Positions 1 to 7,269 of a DNA stretch of 12,780 nt are shown piece after piece. Each line of letters starts with the position of its first letter. The stretch's first letter is position 1. Source of the stretch: Lachnospiraceae bacterium UBA1760 (GTDB lineage Bacteria > Bacillota > Clostridia > Lachnospirales > Lachnospiraceae); assembly GCA_002314775.1 (NCBI GenBank), contig DCHE01000024.1, forward strand, positions 33,714 to 46,493, in the 5' to 3' direction. The notes beneath the pieces are model-generated. The model was not told where the DNA came from. It saw nothing but the letters and a program-made list of their open reading frames with translations, and searched no databases. A program made the translations under genes and the position numbers.

Positions 1-2295
1 GAAGCCAAAAAGATGCAGGATGAATATGTGTCTGTAGAGCATTTATTTATAGCTCTTATTGAGAGAGCAAATCCAGAGCTTAAGAGGCTTTTCAGTAATT
101 ACAGCATTTCAAAGGGAGAATTTTTAAAGGCACTTAAGAGTGTAAGAGGAGGTAAAAAGGTGGAGTCAGATAATCCAGAAGCAGGCTACAACGTTCTTGA
201 AAAGTACGGCTCAAGCCTTGTTGCGAGAGCGAGAGAACAAAAGCTGGACCCAGTAATCGGCAGAGATGCAGAGATTAGAAATATTATTAGAATCCTTTCA
301 AGAAAGACTAAGAATAATCCAGTCCTTATAGGAGAGCCAGGAGTTGGTAAAACTGCAGCAATTGAGGGACTTGCCCAGAGAATTGCCGCAGGCGATGTTC
401 CTGACACATTAAAGGATAAGGAGATATTTGAACTTGATATGGGCGCGTTAGTTGCAGGTGCCAAGTACAGAGGTGAGTTTGAGGAGAGACTCAAGGGCGT
501 TCTTGACGAGGTGAAGAAGTCTGAGGGTGAGATTATCATGTTCATTGATGAGCTTCACACAATAGTTGGAGCAGGCGCCAGCGAGGGCTCACTCGATGCG
601 GGCAATATGCTTAAGCCACTTCTTGCAAGAGGAGAGCTTCACTGTATCGGTGCTACAACCTTAGACGAGTACAGAAAGTACATCGAGAAGGATAAGGCTC
701 TTGAGAGAAGATTCCAGCCGGTTATGGTAAATGAACCTACAGTCGAGGACACAATATCAATTTTAAGAGGCTTGAAGAATCGCTATGAGGTATTCCACGG
801 TGTAAAGATTGCCGATGGTGCAATCGTTGCTGCGGCAACACTTTCTAATAGATACATTTCCGACAGATTCCTCCCTGATAAGGCGATTGACCTTGTGGAT
901 GAGGCCTGTGCCATGATAAAGACTGAGCTTGACTCAATGCCAGCTGAGCTTGATGAGATTGAGAGACGTATCATGCAGCTTGAAATCGAGGAGGCAGCTC
1001 TTAAAAATGAGGACGATGTACTCAGCAAGGAAAGACTCGAGGTTTTGAAGGAGGAGCTTGCAGAGTTAAGAGACAAGGCCGGAGTAATGAAGGCTACCTG
1101 GGAGAATGAGAGAAGCGGAGTTGAGAAGATTCGCTCCCTCAGAGAGCAGATTGAGGAGGTTAAGAACCAGATTCAGATTGCCCAGAGAAAGTATGATTTG
1201 AACAAGGCAGCAGAGCTTCAGTATGGCAAGCTTCCAAGCCTTAACAAGGAGCTTTCTGAGCTTGAGGCTAAGGTTGGTGAGAAGGACGACAGAATTCTTC
1301 ATGAGATGGTTTCTGAGGAGGAAATCGCAAAGATTGTATCTAAGTGGACTGGAATTCCTGTCGCAAAGCTAAACGAGAGCGAGAGAAATAAAACACTTCA
1401 CCTCTCTGATGAGCTTCACAAGAGAGTTATCGGTCAGAATGAGGCAGTTAACCTTGTTAGCGATGCAATCATTCGTTCAAAGGCAGGTATTAAGGATCCT
1501 ACAAAGCCAATTGGTTCATTTTTGTTCCTTGGACCTACAGGTGTTGGTAAGACAGAGCTTGCTAAAGCGCTGGCAGAGGCATTATTTGACAATGAAGCGA
1601 ATATTGTCAGAATTGATATGAGTGAATATATGGAGAAGCACAGTGTGGCAAGACTCATCGGAGCGCCTCCGGGATATGTAGGCTACGATGAAGGCGGTCA
1701 GCTTACTGAGGCAGTGAGACGTAAGCCATATTCGGTTGTACTTTTTGACGAGGTAGAGAAGGCTCATCCTGATGTATTTAACGTACTTCTTCAGGTACTT
1801 GATGATGGACGAATCACGGATTCAAAGGGTAAGACAGTGGACTTCAAGAATACTATTCTTATCATGACCTCCAACATTGGTTCGGAATTTTTGCTTGAGG
1901 GTATTGATGCTAACGGAGAGATAAAATCTGAGGCAGCAGACAGTGTTCATATGCTTCTTAAGTCAAAGTTCAGACCGGAGTTCCTCAACCGTCTTGATGA
2001 GATTATTATGTTTAAGCCTCTCGTTAAGGAGAATATCAGAAGTATCATTGACCTTTTAGTAGTAGATTTGAATAAGAGACTTGCAGACAGGGATTTGAAG
2101 CTTCAGATAACCGGCGAGGCAAAGGATTACATCATTGACAGTGCATATGATCCAATTTACGGTGCAAGACCGCTTAAGAGATTCCTTCAGAAGAATGTGG
2201 AAACACTTGCTGCAAGGGCTATTCTTTCAAATGCGCTTAAGATGGGTGATACAATTACTATTGATTTCAGAGATGGAAAGCTTGTAGTTAGGTAA
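1..2295 (+). CDS. clpB: ATP-dependent disaggregase ClpB (5' partial)
   Basis: Hexameric AAA+ chaperone that threads aggregated proteins through its pore with DnaK/DnaJ/GrpE in the cytoplasm. The frame is open from base 1 (E-A-K-K before the first Met at 13), so about 95 N-terminal residues are missing compared with the usual 860. Counting from that Met: end of the Clp N domain (1-45), Walker A GEPGVGKT (107-114), Walker B ending FIDE (177-180), pore loop KYRG (151-154), arginine-finger ERRF (231-234), a charged coiled-coil middle domain (about 308-430), second Walker A GPTGVGKT (507-514), Walker B LFDE (577-580), second pore loop GYVGYDEGG (554-562) and sensor-2 GARPLKR (717-723). The full-length middle domain and the lack of a ClpP-binding IGF-type loop after TSNIGS favour ClpB over ClpC, ClpE or ClpA. 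A terminator follows directly. The promoter and any CIRCE/CtsR site lie outside the window. Confidence 0.96.
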   Translation, partial: EAKKMQDEYVSVEHLFIALIERANPELKRLFSNYSISKGEFLKALKSVRGGKKVESDNPEAGYNVLEKYGSSLVARAREQKLDPVIGRDAEIRNIIRILSRKTKNNPVLIGEPGVGKTAAIEGLAQRIAAGDVPDTLKDKEIFELDMGALVAGAKYRGEFEERLKGVLDEVKKSEGEIIMFIDELHTIVGAGASEGSLDAGNMLKPLLARGELHCIGATTLDEYRKYIEKDKALERRFQPVMVNEPTVEDTISILRGLKNRYEVFHGVKIADGAIVAAATLSNRYISDRFLPDKAIDLVDEACAMIKTELDSMPAELDEIERRIMQLEIEEAALKNEDDVLSKERLEVLKEELAELRDKAGVMKATWENERSGVEKIRSLREQIEEVKNQIQIAQRKYDLNKAAELQYGKLPSLNKELSELEAKVGEKDDRILHEMVSEEEIAKIVSKWTGIPVAKLNESERNKTLHLSDELHKRVIGQNEAVNLVSDAIIRSKAGIKDPTKPIGSFLFLGPTGVGKTELAKALAEALFDNEANIVRIDMSEYMEKHSVARLIGAPPGYVGYDEGGQLTEAVRRKPYSVVLFDEVEKAHPDVFNVLLQVLDDGRITDSKGKTVDFKNTILIMTSNIGSEFLLEGIDANGEIKSEAADSVHMLLKSKFRPEFLNRLDEIIMFKPLVKENIRSIIDLLVVDLNKRLADRDLKLQITGEAKDYIIDSAYDPIYGARPLKRFLQKNVETLAARAILSNALKMGDTITIDFRDGKLVVR

Positions 2296-2302
2296 TAAAG
2301 TG

Positions 2303-2339
2303 TCGCAGCGACTCTTTGATGTGTCGCTGCGATTTTTTT
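2303..2339 (+). terminator. Rho-independent terminator of clpB
   Basis: A perfect 10-bp stem (TCGCAGCGAC at 2303-2312, GTCGCTGCGA at 2323-2332) with a 10-nt loop is followed by seven T (2333-2339). It starts 7 nt after the clpB stop codon. Confidence 0.93.
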
Positions 2340-2372
2340 ATGTGTTATCTTTGTTCAAAATGCTAAAAATAG

Positions 2373-2401
2373 TTGCACAAGAACATTATTTATAGTAAAA
2401 T
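2373..2401 (+). promoter_or_regulatory. Sigma-A type promoter for paaK
   Basis: TTGCAC (2373-2378) and TAAAAT (2396-2401) are separated by 17 nt, in the gap after the clpB terminator. Transcription would begin near 2408, giving a leader of about 52 nt. Confidence 0.7.
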
Positions 2402-2411
2402 TGCACATAGG

Positions 2412-2431
2412 TGCTTTAAAGGGGTAAAGCA
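2412..2431 (+). promoter_or_regulatory. Small 5'-leader hairpin upstream of paaK
   Basis: TGCTTTA (2412-2418) pairs with TAAAGCA (2425-2431) around an AAGGGG loop, close to the predicted transcript start. It could stabilise the 5' end or be incidental. The true ribosome site, AAGGAG at 2447-2452, lies outside it, so direct control of translation is not evident. Confidence 0.35.
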
Positions 2432-2459
2432 GTAAAAATATGTATTAAGGAGATTATTA

Positions 2460-3767
2460 ATGAGAAAGTATTATCAGGAGGAGATCGAGTGCGCATCTCC
2501 AGAGCAGATCAAGGCATGGCAGGACGAGAGATTAGTTAAGCAGGTTAAGAATGTTTATGAGAACAATACCTACTACAGAAAGCTTATGGATGAGGCTGGA
2601 ATTACACCAGACGATATTCAGTCAACAGCTGACTTACACAAGCTTCCATTCCTTACAAAGAATGATCTTAGAGAGGCATATCCATACGGACTTATGTCAA
2701 GACCAGTTAAGGATTGTGTTAGAATTCAGTCAACATCTGGTACAACAGGTAGAAGAGTTGTTGCCTTCTATACTCAGAATGATATTGATATCTGGGAGGA
2801 GTGCTGCGCAAGAGCTATCGTTGCTGTAGGCGGTGACGAGGATGATGTATGTCAGGTATGTTACGGATATGGACTTTTCACAGGTGGTCCTGGACTTAAC
2901 GGTGGTTCTCACAAGGTTGGATGTCTTACACTTCCTATGTCATCTGGAAATACAGAGAGACAGATTCAGTTCATGAGAGATCTTGGTTCAACAATTCTTT
3001 GCTGTACACCAAGCTACGCTGCATTTATCGGTGAGACACTTCATGATATGGGCTTCACACCAGATGATATCAGACTTAAGGCAGGTATCTTCGGAGCAGA
3101 GCCTTGGACAGAGGAGATGAGAAGAGATATCGAGGCTAAGCTTGGAATTAAGGCTTATGATATCTACGGACTTACAGAGATTTCTGGACCTGGTGTTTCC
3201 TTCGAGTGCGAGGAGCAGACAGGTATGCATATCAACGAGGATCATTTCATCGCTGAGATTATCAATCCAGATACAGGAGAGGTTCTTCCTGATGGAGAGG
3301 TTGGAGAGCTTGTATTTACAAGTATCACAAAGGAGGCATTCCCACTTCTCAGATATAGAACAAGAGACCTTTGCGTACTTTCTAGAAAGAAGTGCTCATG
3401 TGGTAGAACACATGTTAAGATGTCTAAGCCAATGGGTAGATCAGATGATATGCTCATCATCAGAGGTGTAAATGTATTCCCATCACAGATTGAGACAGTT
3501 CTTCTTAAGGAAGGCTACACACCAAACTATCAGATCTTAGTAGATAGAATTAACAATACAGATACACTTGATATCAACGTTGAGCTTACTCAGGAGCAGT
3601 TCAAGGAGTACAATGACAACGTTGAGGGATATGAGAAGAAGCTTGCAGCAGCTATCACAACAATGCTCGGCATCAGACCTAAGGTACACTTACTTGCACC
3701 TAAGTCAGTTGTTCGTTCAGAGGGCAAGGCCGTAAGAGTAATCGACAAGAGAAAGTTACATGACTAG
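2460..3767 (+). CDS. paaK: Phenylacetate--CoA ligase (AMP-forming, PaaK family)
   Basis: Cytoplasmic adenylate-forming enzyme that activates an aryl acid (phenylacetate or, in gut Clostridia, perhaps indoleacetate) to its CoA thioester with ATP. 435 residues, the usual PaaK size. Visible motifs: phosphate-binding STSGTTGRR (91-99), YGLTE (236-240), the hinge region RYRTRD (298-303), GRSDDMLIIRG (326-336) and the C-terminal EGKAVRVIDKR (421-431), where Lys423 is the likely catalytic lysine. Cysteines around 305-314 (CVLSRKKCSCG) resemble the zinc-binding cluster of some PaaK proteins. AAGGAG at 2447-2452 is 7 nt before ATG and fixes the start. Codon choice looks biased (AGA, GGA, CTT), consistent with good expression. 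It is monocistronic, between two terminators, with no paa catabolic genes or indolepyruvate:ferredoxin oxidoreductase beside it, so the physiological substrate stays open. Confidence 0.93.
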   Translation: MRKYYQEEIECASPEQIKAWQDERLVKQVKNVYENNTYYRKLMDEAGITPDDIQSTADLHKLPFLTKNDLREAYPYGLMSRPVKDCVRIQSTSGTTGRRVVAFYTQNDIDIWEECCARAIVAVGGDEDDVCQVCYGYGLFTGGPGLNGGSHKVGCLTLPMSSGNTERQIQFMRDLGSTILCCTPSYAAFIGETLHDMGFTPDDIRLKAGIFGAEPWTEEMRRDIEAKLGIKAYDIYGLTEISGPGVSFECEEQTGMHINEDHFIAEIINPDTGEVLPDGEVGELVFTSITKEAFPLLRYRTRDLCVLSRKKCSCGRTHVKMSKPMGRSDDMLIIRGVNVFPSQIETVLLKEGYTPNYQILVDRINNTDTLDINVELTQEQFKEYNDNVEGYEKKLAAAITTMLGIRPKVHLLAPKSVVRSEGKAVRVIDKRKLHD

Positions 3768-3793
3768 TCATAGAGGGGGACCCAACCGCAAGG

Positions 3794-3896
3794 TTGGGGG
3801 AGTTGGCTATGACGTAGCCACCCGAACGCCAGTGAGCGGTGGTCGGAGCGAGAACGACTAAATTGGGGGAGTTGGCGGTGACGTAGCCACCCGAAC
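3794..3896 (+). repeat. 34-bp direct repeat pair, period 69 bp
   Basis: Copies at 3794-3827 and 3863-3896 share TTGGGGGAGTTGGC, three variable bases (TAT or GGT, two of which differ), then GACGTAGCCACCCGAAC. A partial third copy of the core (TGGCGGTGACGTAGCC) is at 3927-3942. The core can fold (GGCTA/TAGCC in the first copy). Confidence 0.9.
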
Positions 3897-3900
3897 TTTG

Positions 3901-4004
3901 TCACTGACGGGACCCACGCTAGTGGGTGGCGGTGACGTAGCCCCCGAGCGAAGCGAGCGGGGTGTACAGGAGGAGAGACCTTCACTGACGGGACCCACTC
4001 TAGT
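3901..4004 (+). repeat. 23-bp direct repeat pair, period 81 bp
   Basis: Copies at 3901-3923 and 3982-4004 both read TCACTGACGGGACCCAC followed by G or T and then CTAGT, a single difference. In the first copy ACCCAC pairs with a following GTGGGT; the second copy instead ends at the right edge of the structured region. Confidence 0.9.
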
Positions 4005-4016
4005 ATATATTTAATC

Positions 4017-4042
4017 AAAAAGGACCTTCGGGTCCTTTTTTT
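4017..4042 (+). terminator. UUCG-loop Rho-independent terminator of paaK
   Basis: AAAAAGGACC (4017-4026), TTCG loop (4027-4030), GGTCCTTTTT (4031-4040), with the T run continuing to 4042. The A run opposite the T run would also allow termination from the other strand. Confidence 0.94.
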
Positions 4043-4064
4043 ATGTTAAGAGCAGTGTTTGTTC

Positions 4065-4093
4065 TTGAAAAAAACGGTCGAATATGTTATAAA
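4065..4093 (+). promoter_or_regulatory. Promoter of the MATE transporter gene
   Basis: TTGAAA (4065-4070) and TATAAA (4088-4093) with a 17-nt spacer, placing the transcript start about 37 nt before the MATE start codon. Confidence 0.72.
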
Positions 4094-4136
4094 TTCGTAA
4101 TGTTGAGACATTTTTAGAATTAACCTGGAGGCCTAT

Positions 4137-5492
4137 ATGGAGCAAAAAGAAAACAAAATGGGTGTAATGCCGGAGGGAAAATTACTCATCAATATGTCAC
4201 TTCCGATGATAATTTCCATGATGGTACAGGCACTTTATAATATTGTAGACAGTATATTCGTGGCGAAGATTAGTGAGGATGCGCTTACTGCGGTTTCGCT
4301 TGCATTTCCACTTCAGACACTTATGATTGCAATTGCAGCAGGTACTGGAGTTGGTGTAAATGCACTTGTTTCAAGGGCACTTGGCGAGAAGAACCCTAAG
4401 TATGCTAATAAGGTTGCTGCAAATGGTGTATTCATCTATATACTCAGCTATATCGTTGTCGCAGTGATGGGAATAACACTTGTCAAGCCGTTTTATGCGA
4501 TGCAGACAACTGCTGAGCAGACAGATATTTACAACTACGGTGTATCATATCTTTCAATAGTTATGATATATGCGGCAGGACTTTTCACACAGTTTATATT
4601 CGAAAGACTGCTTCAGTCGACTGGCAGAACCTTCTACACAATGATATCTCAGTCGACAGGTGCAATTATTAATATTATTCTTGATCCAATTCTTATCTTC
4701 GGACTTTTTGGAGCACCAAAGCTTGGAATTGCCGGTGCGGCTATTGCAACTGTAATAGGACAGACAGTTGCAGGAATCGAGGCATTTTTCTGGAACTATT
4801 TCAAGAATACAGATGTCAGAGTATCCTTTAAGGGCTTTAAACCAGATGGAAATATTATCGGGAAGATATATGTGATTGCCGTTCCGTCGATTATCATGCA
4901 GTCGATAGGTTCGGTTATGACTGCTGGAATGAATCTTATTCTTATGGGAATTTCTTCTACAGCTGCTGCTGTATTCGGAGTTTATTTTAAGCTGCAGAGT
5001 ATATTCTTTATGCCTGTATTTGGACTTAACAATGGTCTTATTCCTATTCTTTCATTTAATTATGGTGCGAGAAATAAGAAGCGTATGGTGAATACAATAA
5101 AATACGGTTACGTTATAGCATTCATCTTTACATTTATTGGATTCGTTTGCTTTGAGCTTATTCCGGATAAGCTGCTTATGCTGTTTGATGCGACAGAGAA
5201 CATGCTTCAGATAGGAATGAAGGCTCTTAGAATTATCGGAGTTCATTATCTTATTGCATGGTTCTGTATTGTTACAGGAAGCTTGTTCCAGGCGGTTGGA
5301 AAGGCAATTTACAGTCTTTATGTATCGGTTGCGCGTCAGCTGGTGGTTCTTCTTCCTGCGGCATATATTCTTGCCAAGCTCGGAGGACTTGATGCAATCT
5401 GGTGGTGTTTTCCAATTGCTGAGGTGATGTCACTTGCGATTTCATTGGTATGTCTTAAGTTTACCTGGAACAAAACTCTTGGTGATTTCTAG
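4137..5492 (+). CDS. MATE family multidrug/metabolite exporter
   Basis: 451-residue integral membrane protein with about twelve hydrophobic segments, the normal MATE length. Two MatE repeats are visible. The first has VQALYNIVDSIFVAKIS (30-46) and the linker around 176-206, where NIILDPILIFG is followed by GIAGAAIATVIGQ. The second begins near 240, with IAVPSIIMQ (247-255) and SFNYGARN (306-313). The family exports cationic drugs or metabolites in exchange for Na+ or H+; substrate cannot be read from sequence. TGGAGG at 4126-4131 is 5 nt before ATG and supports the start. The gene is transcribed alone, between its own promoter and terminator. No regulator gene (MarR, TetR) is adjacent. Confidence 0.93.
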   Translation: MEQKENKMGVMPEGKLLINMSLPMIISMMVQALYNIVDSIFVAKISEDALTAVSLAFPLQTLMIAIAAGTGVGVNALVSRALGEKNPKYANKVAANGVFIYILSYIVVAVMGITLVKPFYAMQTTAEQTDIYNYGVSYLSIVMIYAAGLFTQFIFERLLQSTGRTFYTMISQSTGAIINIILDPILIFGLFGAPKLGIAGAAIATVIGQTVAGIEAFFWNYFKNTDVRVSFKGFKPDGNIIGKIYVIAVPSIIMQSIGSVMTAGMNLILMGISSTAAAVFGVYFKLQSIFFMPVFGLNNGLIPILSFNYGARNKKRMVNTIKYGYVIAFIFTFIGFVCFELIPDKLLMLFDATENMLQIGMKALRIIGVHYLIAWFCIVTGSLFQAVGKAIYSLYVSVARQLVVLLPAAYILAKLGGLDAIWWCFPIAEVMSLAISLVCLKFTWNKTLGDF

Positions 5493-5555
5493 GATAACTA
5501 AGGCTTTGGGATAATCGGGATAGCCCAAGTGACTTGAATTTAGAAGAAGAGAAAT

Positions 5556-5580
5556 AGTAATAAGTAATGTAAGTATTACT
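5556..5580 (+). promoter_or_regulatory. AT-rich inverted repeat before the MATE terminator
   Basis: AGTAATA and TATTACT (5556-5562, 5574-5580) can form a 7-bp stem that shares its last three bases with the terminator stem beginning at 5578. It may be a weak competitor of the terminator or incidental. Confidence 0.3.
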
Positions 5581-5609
5581 GGTCAGGGTATGCCCTGGCC
5601 AGTTTTTTT
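5578..5609 (+). terminator. Rho-independent terminator of the MATE gene
   Basis: ACTGGTCAGGG (5578-5588) pairs with CCCTGGCCAGT (5593-5603), an 11-bp stem with one T-G wobble and a TATG loop, followed by T's to 5609. Confidence 0.94.
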
Positions 5610-5679
5610 ATTGGTTTAGGAATATTAGTCAACTGGTTCGGGGTATTAGTCAACTGGTTCGGGATTATTTTGTAAACAG

Positions 5680-5724
5680 ATTAGGTTGTTCGTCAACTGA
5701 TCCGGAAATAGCTGTCAACCTAAT
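5680..5724 (+). repeat. 9-bp inverted repeat within the site array
   Basis: ATTAGGTTG (5680-5688) and CAACCTAAT (5716-5724) are perfect reverse complements 27 nt apart and overlap array copies 3 and 4, so a looped or paired arrangement is possible there. Confidence 0.55.
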
Positions 5725-5736
5725 TCAACAAAAAGG

Positions 5737-5765
5737 TTGACAAATATAAATGGCTGTTGTATAAA
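5737..5765 (+). promoter_or_regulatory. Consensus promoter embedded in the site array
   Basis: TTGACA (5737-5742) and TATAAA (5760-5765) with a 17-nt spacer. The -35 box is itself part of array site 5 (GTTGAC at 5736-5741), so a protein bound there would compete with RNA polymerase. The transcript would have a leader of about 130 nt before the symporter start. Confidence 0.65.
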
Positions 5766-5868
5766 CTTATTTGGACATTCGTCAACTAGATTTGGTAAAA
5801 CGGTTGACAAGAGCTGGCGCTGGTTGACTAATAAGAAAAAATGGGACATGGAAAGATTATAAAATGAC

Positions 5869-5874
5869 TATAAT
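5869..5874 (+). promoter_or_regulatory. Proximal -10 box of the symporter gene
   Basis: A perfect TATAAT lies 30 nt upstream of the chosen ATG (5904). No good -35 is present 16-18 nt upstream (the position holds ACATGG), so this promoter would need an activator, which fits the adjacent site array. Confidence 0.45.
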
Positions 5875-5903
5875 AAAAACTAATGTCCAAGAAGGAGAAG
5901 AAA

Positions 5904-7253
5904 ATGTTAATTGCACTCATTATTTACATCGCATTTCTTGTTGGAGTAGGAATCTACGATGCATTTAAGGTAAAGGATTTCAATGATTATGTTGTTGCTG
6001 GTAAAAGGCAGAATACCTTCACTGTATTTATGTCACTTATGGCTTCGATGATCGGAGCATCAGCGGCTATGGGAATTATGGCCAGGGTTTCAAGCCAGGG
6101 ATTTCCTGCTATCTGGTGGATGGCCGTCGGAACTATAGGACTTATAATCCAGTCGATATTCCTGTCAGAGAAGATTAGAAGTCTTGATGCAGATACACTT
6201 CCAGATGTAGCAGGAAAGACTATTGGAAAGGCAGCAGAGGTTGTATTTGGAATTATCATTGCGGTATCCTGGACAGGAATTGTTGCTGCACAGATAGTTG
6301 CAATGACAAGCCTTATATCACTAGTAACTGGAAACAGCAGTAAGACATTACTTATTATTGTAGCTCTTGTTGTTATTCTTTATACACTTATTGGCGGACA
6401 GTCATCAGTAGTAAAGACTGATGTAGTCCAGGCAATGATTATATTTGCAGGATTTATCGCTTGTATCATTTATCTATACTTTGTTAAGGGCGATGCCTCA
6501 AATGCTGTTGCCTCAAATATCGAAGTGTTAAATACAGCATATTCTGGTAAGAGCCTTATCTATGATCTTTTTATCGTAGGTGGAACTTATCTTCTCGGAC
6601 CAGATATTATCTCGCGTAACCTTCTTTCAAAGGATGGAAAAACTGCAAAGAAGGCTGCTGGAATTTCAGGAATAGTACTTCTTATATTTGCATTTGTAGT
6701 TGTAATGATTGGTATGTGGATTAAGTATAATGTATCAGCTGAGGAGCTTGGTTCTACCTCGCAGATGATTTATCTTATCCAGAATGTAATTCCAAAGCCA
6801 ATAGGAATTATCCTTGCAATCGGTCTTATCTCAGCACTTCTTTCTACAACAGATACATCTCTCATCAATGCATCCTCAATCTTTGCAAAGGATGTCTGTG
6901 GTCTTAAGAAGGTATGGCAGGTTAGAGTTGTTGTTGCGGTACTTGGTGCTATCAGTATGTATATTGCACTTGGTCAGGGAGATATCATTTCAATACTTAC
7001 CGGAGCATATAGTGTTTATGCACCTGGCGTAGTATTCCCACTTCTTATTGCAATTCTCTGTTATAAGAAGAAGGATATTAATAAGATTATCTGGCTGGTT
7101 GCAGTTATTGCAGGTGGTACCTGTGGAATACTTAAAACCTACCTTAAGGTTGATATTGAAATGCTTCCTCTTTACGGAATGCTTGCATCACTTGTGCTTG
7201 CGCTTGCTTCTGTTAAGTGGAAGAGTAATACTCCCGAAAAAACTGAAGAATAA
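5904..7253 (+). CDS. Sodium:solute symporter (SSS family, TC 2.A.21)
   Basis: 449-residue membrane protein with about 13 hydrophobic segments that would import an organic solute with Na+; the substrate is not evident. Family marks: the N-terminal DFNDYVVAGKRQ region (25-36), GGQSSVVKTDVVQ (164-176, matching the family's G-G-x-x-A-V-x-x-T-D-x-x-Q pattern) and ALLSTTDTSLINASSIFAKD (311-330), the Na2-site helix with its serine/threonine ligands. An in-frame ATG exists 21 nt upstream at 5883, but it has no ribosome site and sits next to the TATAAT box, whereas AAGGAG at 5892-5897 is 6 nt before the ATG at 5904; that start is preferred. It is monocistronic, preceded by the GTCAAC site array and followed by the structured region at 7270. 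Confidence 0.9.
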   Translation: MLIALIIYIAFLVGVGIYDAFKVKDFNDYVVAGKRQNTFTVFMSLMASMIGASAAMGIMARVSSQGFPAIWWMAVGTIGLIIQSIFLSEKIRSLDADTLPDVAGKTIGKAAEVVFGIIIAVSWTGIVAAQIVAMTSLISLVTGNSSKTLLIIVALVVILYTLIGGQSSVVKTDVVQAMIIFAGFIACIIYLYFVKGDASNAVASNIEVLNTAYSGKSLIYDLFIVGGTYLLGPDIISRNLLSKDGKTAKKAAGISGIVLLIFAFVVVMIGMWIKYNVSAEELGSTSQMIYLIQNVIPKPIGIILAIGLISALLSTTDTSLINASSIFAKDVCGLKKVWQVRVVVAVLGAISMYIALGQGDIISILTGAYSVYAPGVVFPLLIAILCYKKKDINKIIWLVAVIAGGTCGILKTYLKVDIEMLPLYGMLASLVLALASVKWKSNTPEKTEE

Positions 7254-7269
7254 AATGTGTATACAATGA

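Larger units (their letters stand above)
3768..4010 (+). repeat. GC-rich structured repeat region in the paaK 3' UTR
   Basis: The space between the paaK stop and its terminator is visibly richer in G+C than the genes and holds no convincing gene. It is built from short internal repeats and hairpins. Examples: CCCAACC/GGTTGGG with a GCAA loop (3781-3798); GGCTA/TAGCC (3805-3819); ACCCAC/GTGGGT with a GCTA loop (3912-3927); GTCAC/GTGAC (3900-3904 with 3931-3935) enclosing the last; and CCCG..CGGG around GCGAAGC (near 3943-3961). CTAG at 3764-3767 and 4000-4003, with AGAG-GGG and CCC-CTCT just inside, could close the whole as one multi-arm fold. It lies upstream of the terminator, so it is probably transcribed. 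Confidence 0.75.
5623..5833. promoter_or_regulatory. Phased array of TATTAGTCAAC-like sites (putative operator)
   Basis: Eight exact GTCAAC or GTTGAC hexamers begin at 5628, 5649, 5692, 5714, 5736, 5781, 5803 and 5823. Degenerate copies sit at the two skipped positions (GTAAAC at 5672, GTTGTA at 5756). Steps are then about 20-25 bp, roughly two helical turns. Read as GTCAAC, the left flank is usually TATT plus one base; TATTAGTCAAC is exact in copies 1, 2 and 8 (the last on the opposite strand). The first two copies belong to a 20-bp perfect direct repeat (5623-5642, 5644-5663). Copies 5, 7 and 8 are in GTTGAC orientation and so create TTGAC -35 boxes. No regulator gene is adjacent; the role as an operator for the symporter gene is inferred. 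Confidence 0.7.

Noticed and set aside
186..545. 119-codon - strand frame inside clpB
   Set aside because: Antisense to the conserved first AAA domain of ClpB; serine-rich shadow typical of GA-rich coding strands.
3764..4018. 84-codon frame on the - strand over the paaK 3' repeats
   Set aside because: It translates internal DNA repeats, has no ribosome site and runs through a terminator and hairpins.
5623..5833. Plasmid-type iteron origin of replication
   Set aside because: Spacing of about 22 bp fits iterons, but there is no rep gene, no DnaA box cluster or AT-rich 13-mers, and sites occur in both orientations beside promoters; an operator is the simpler reading.
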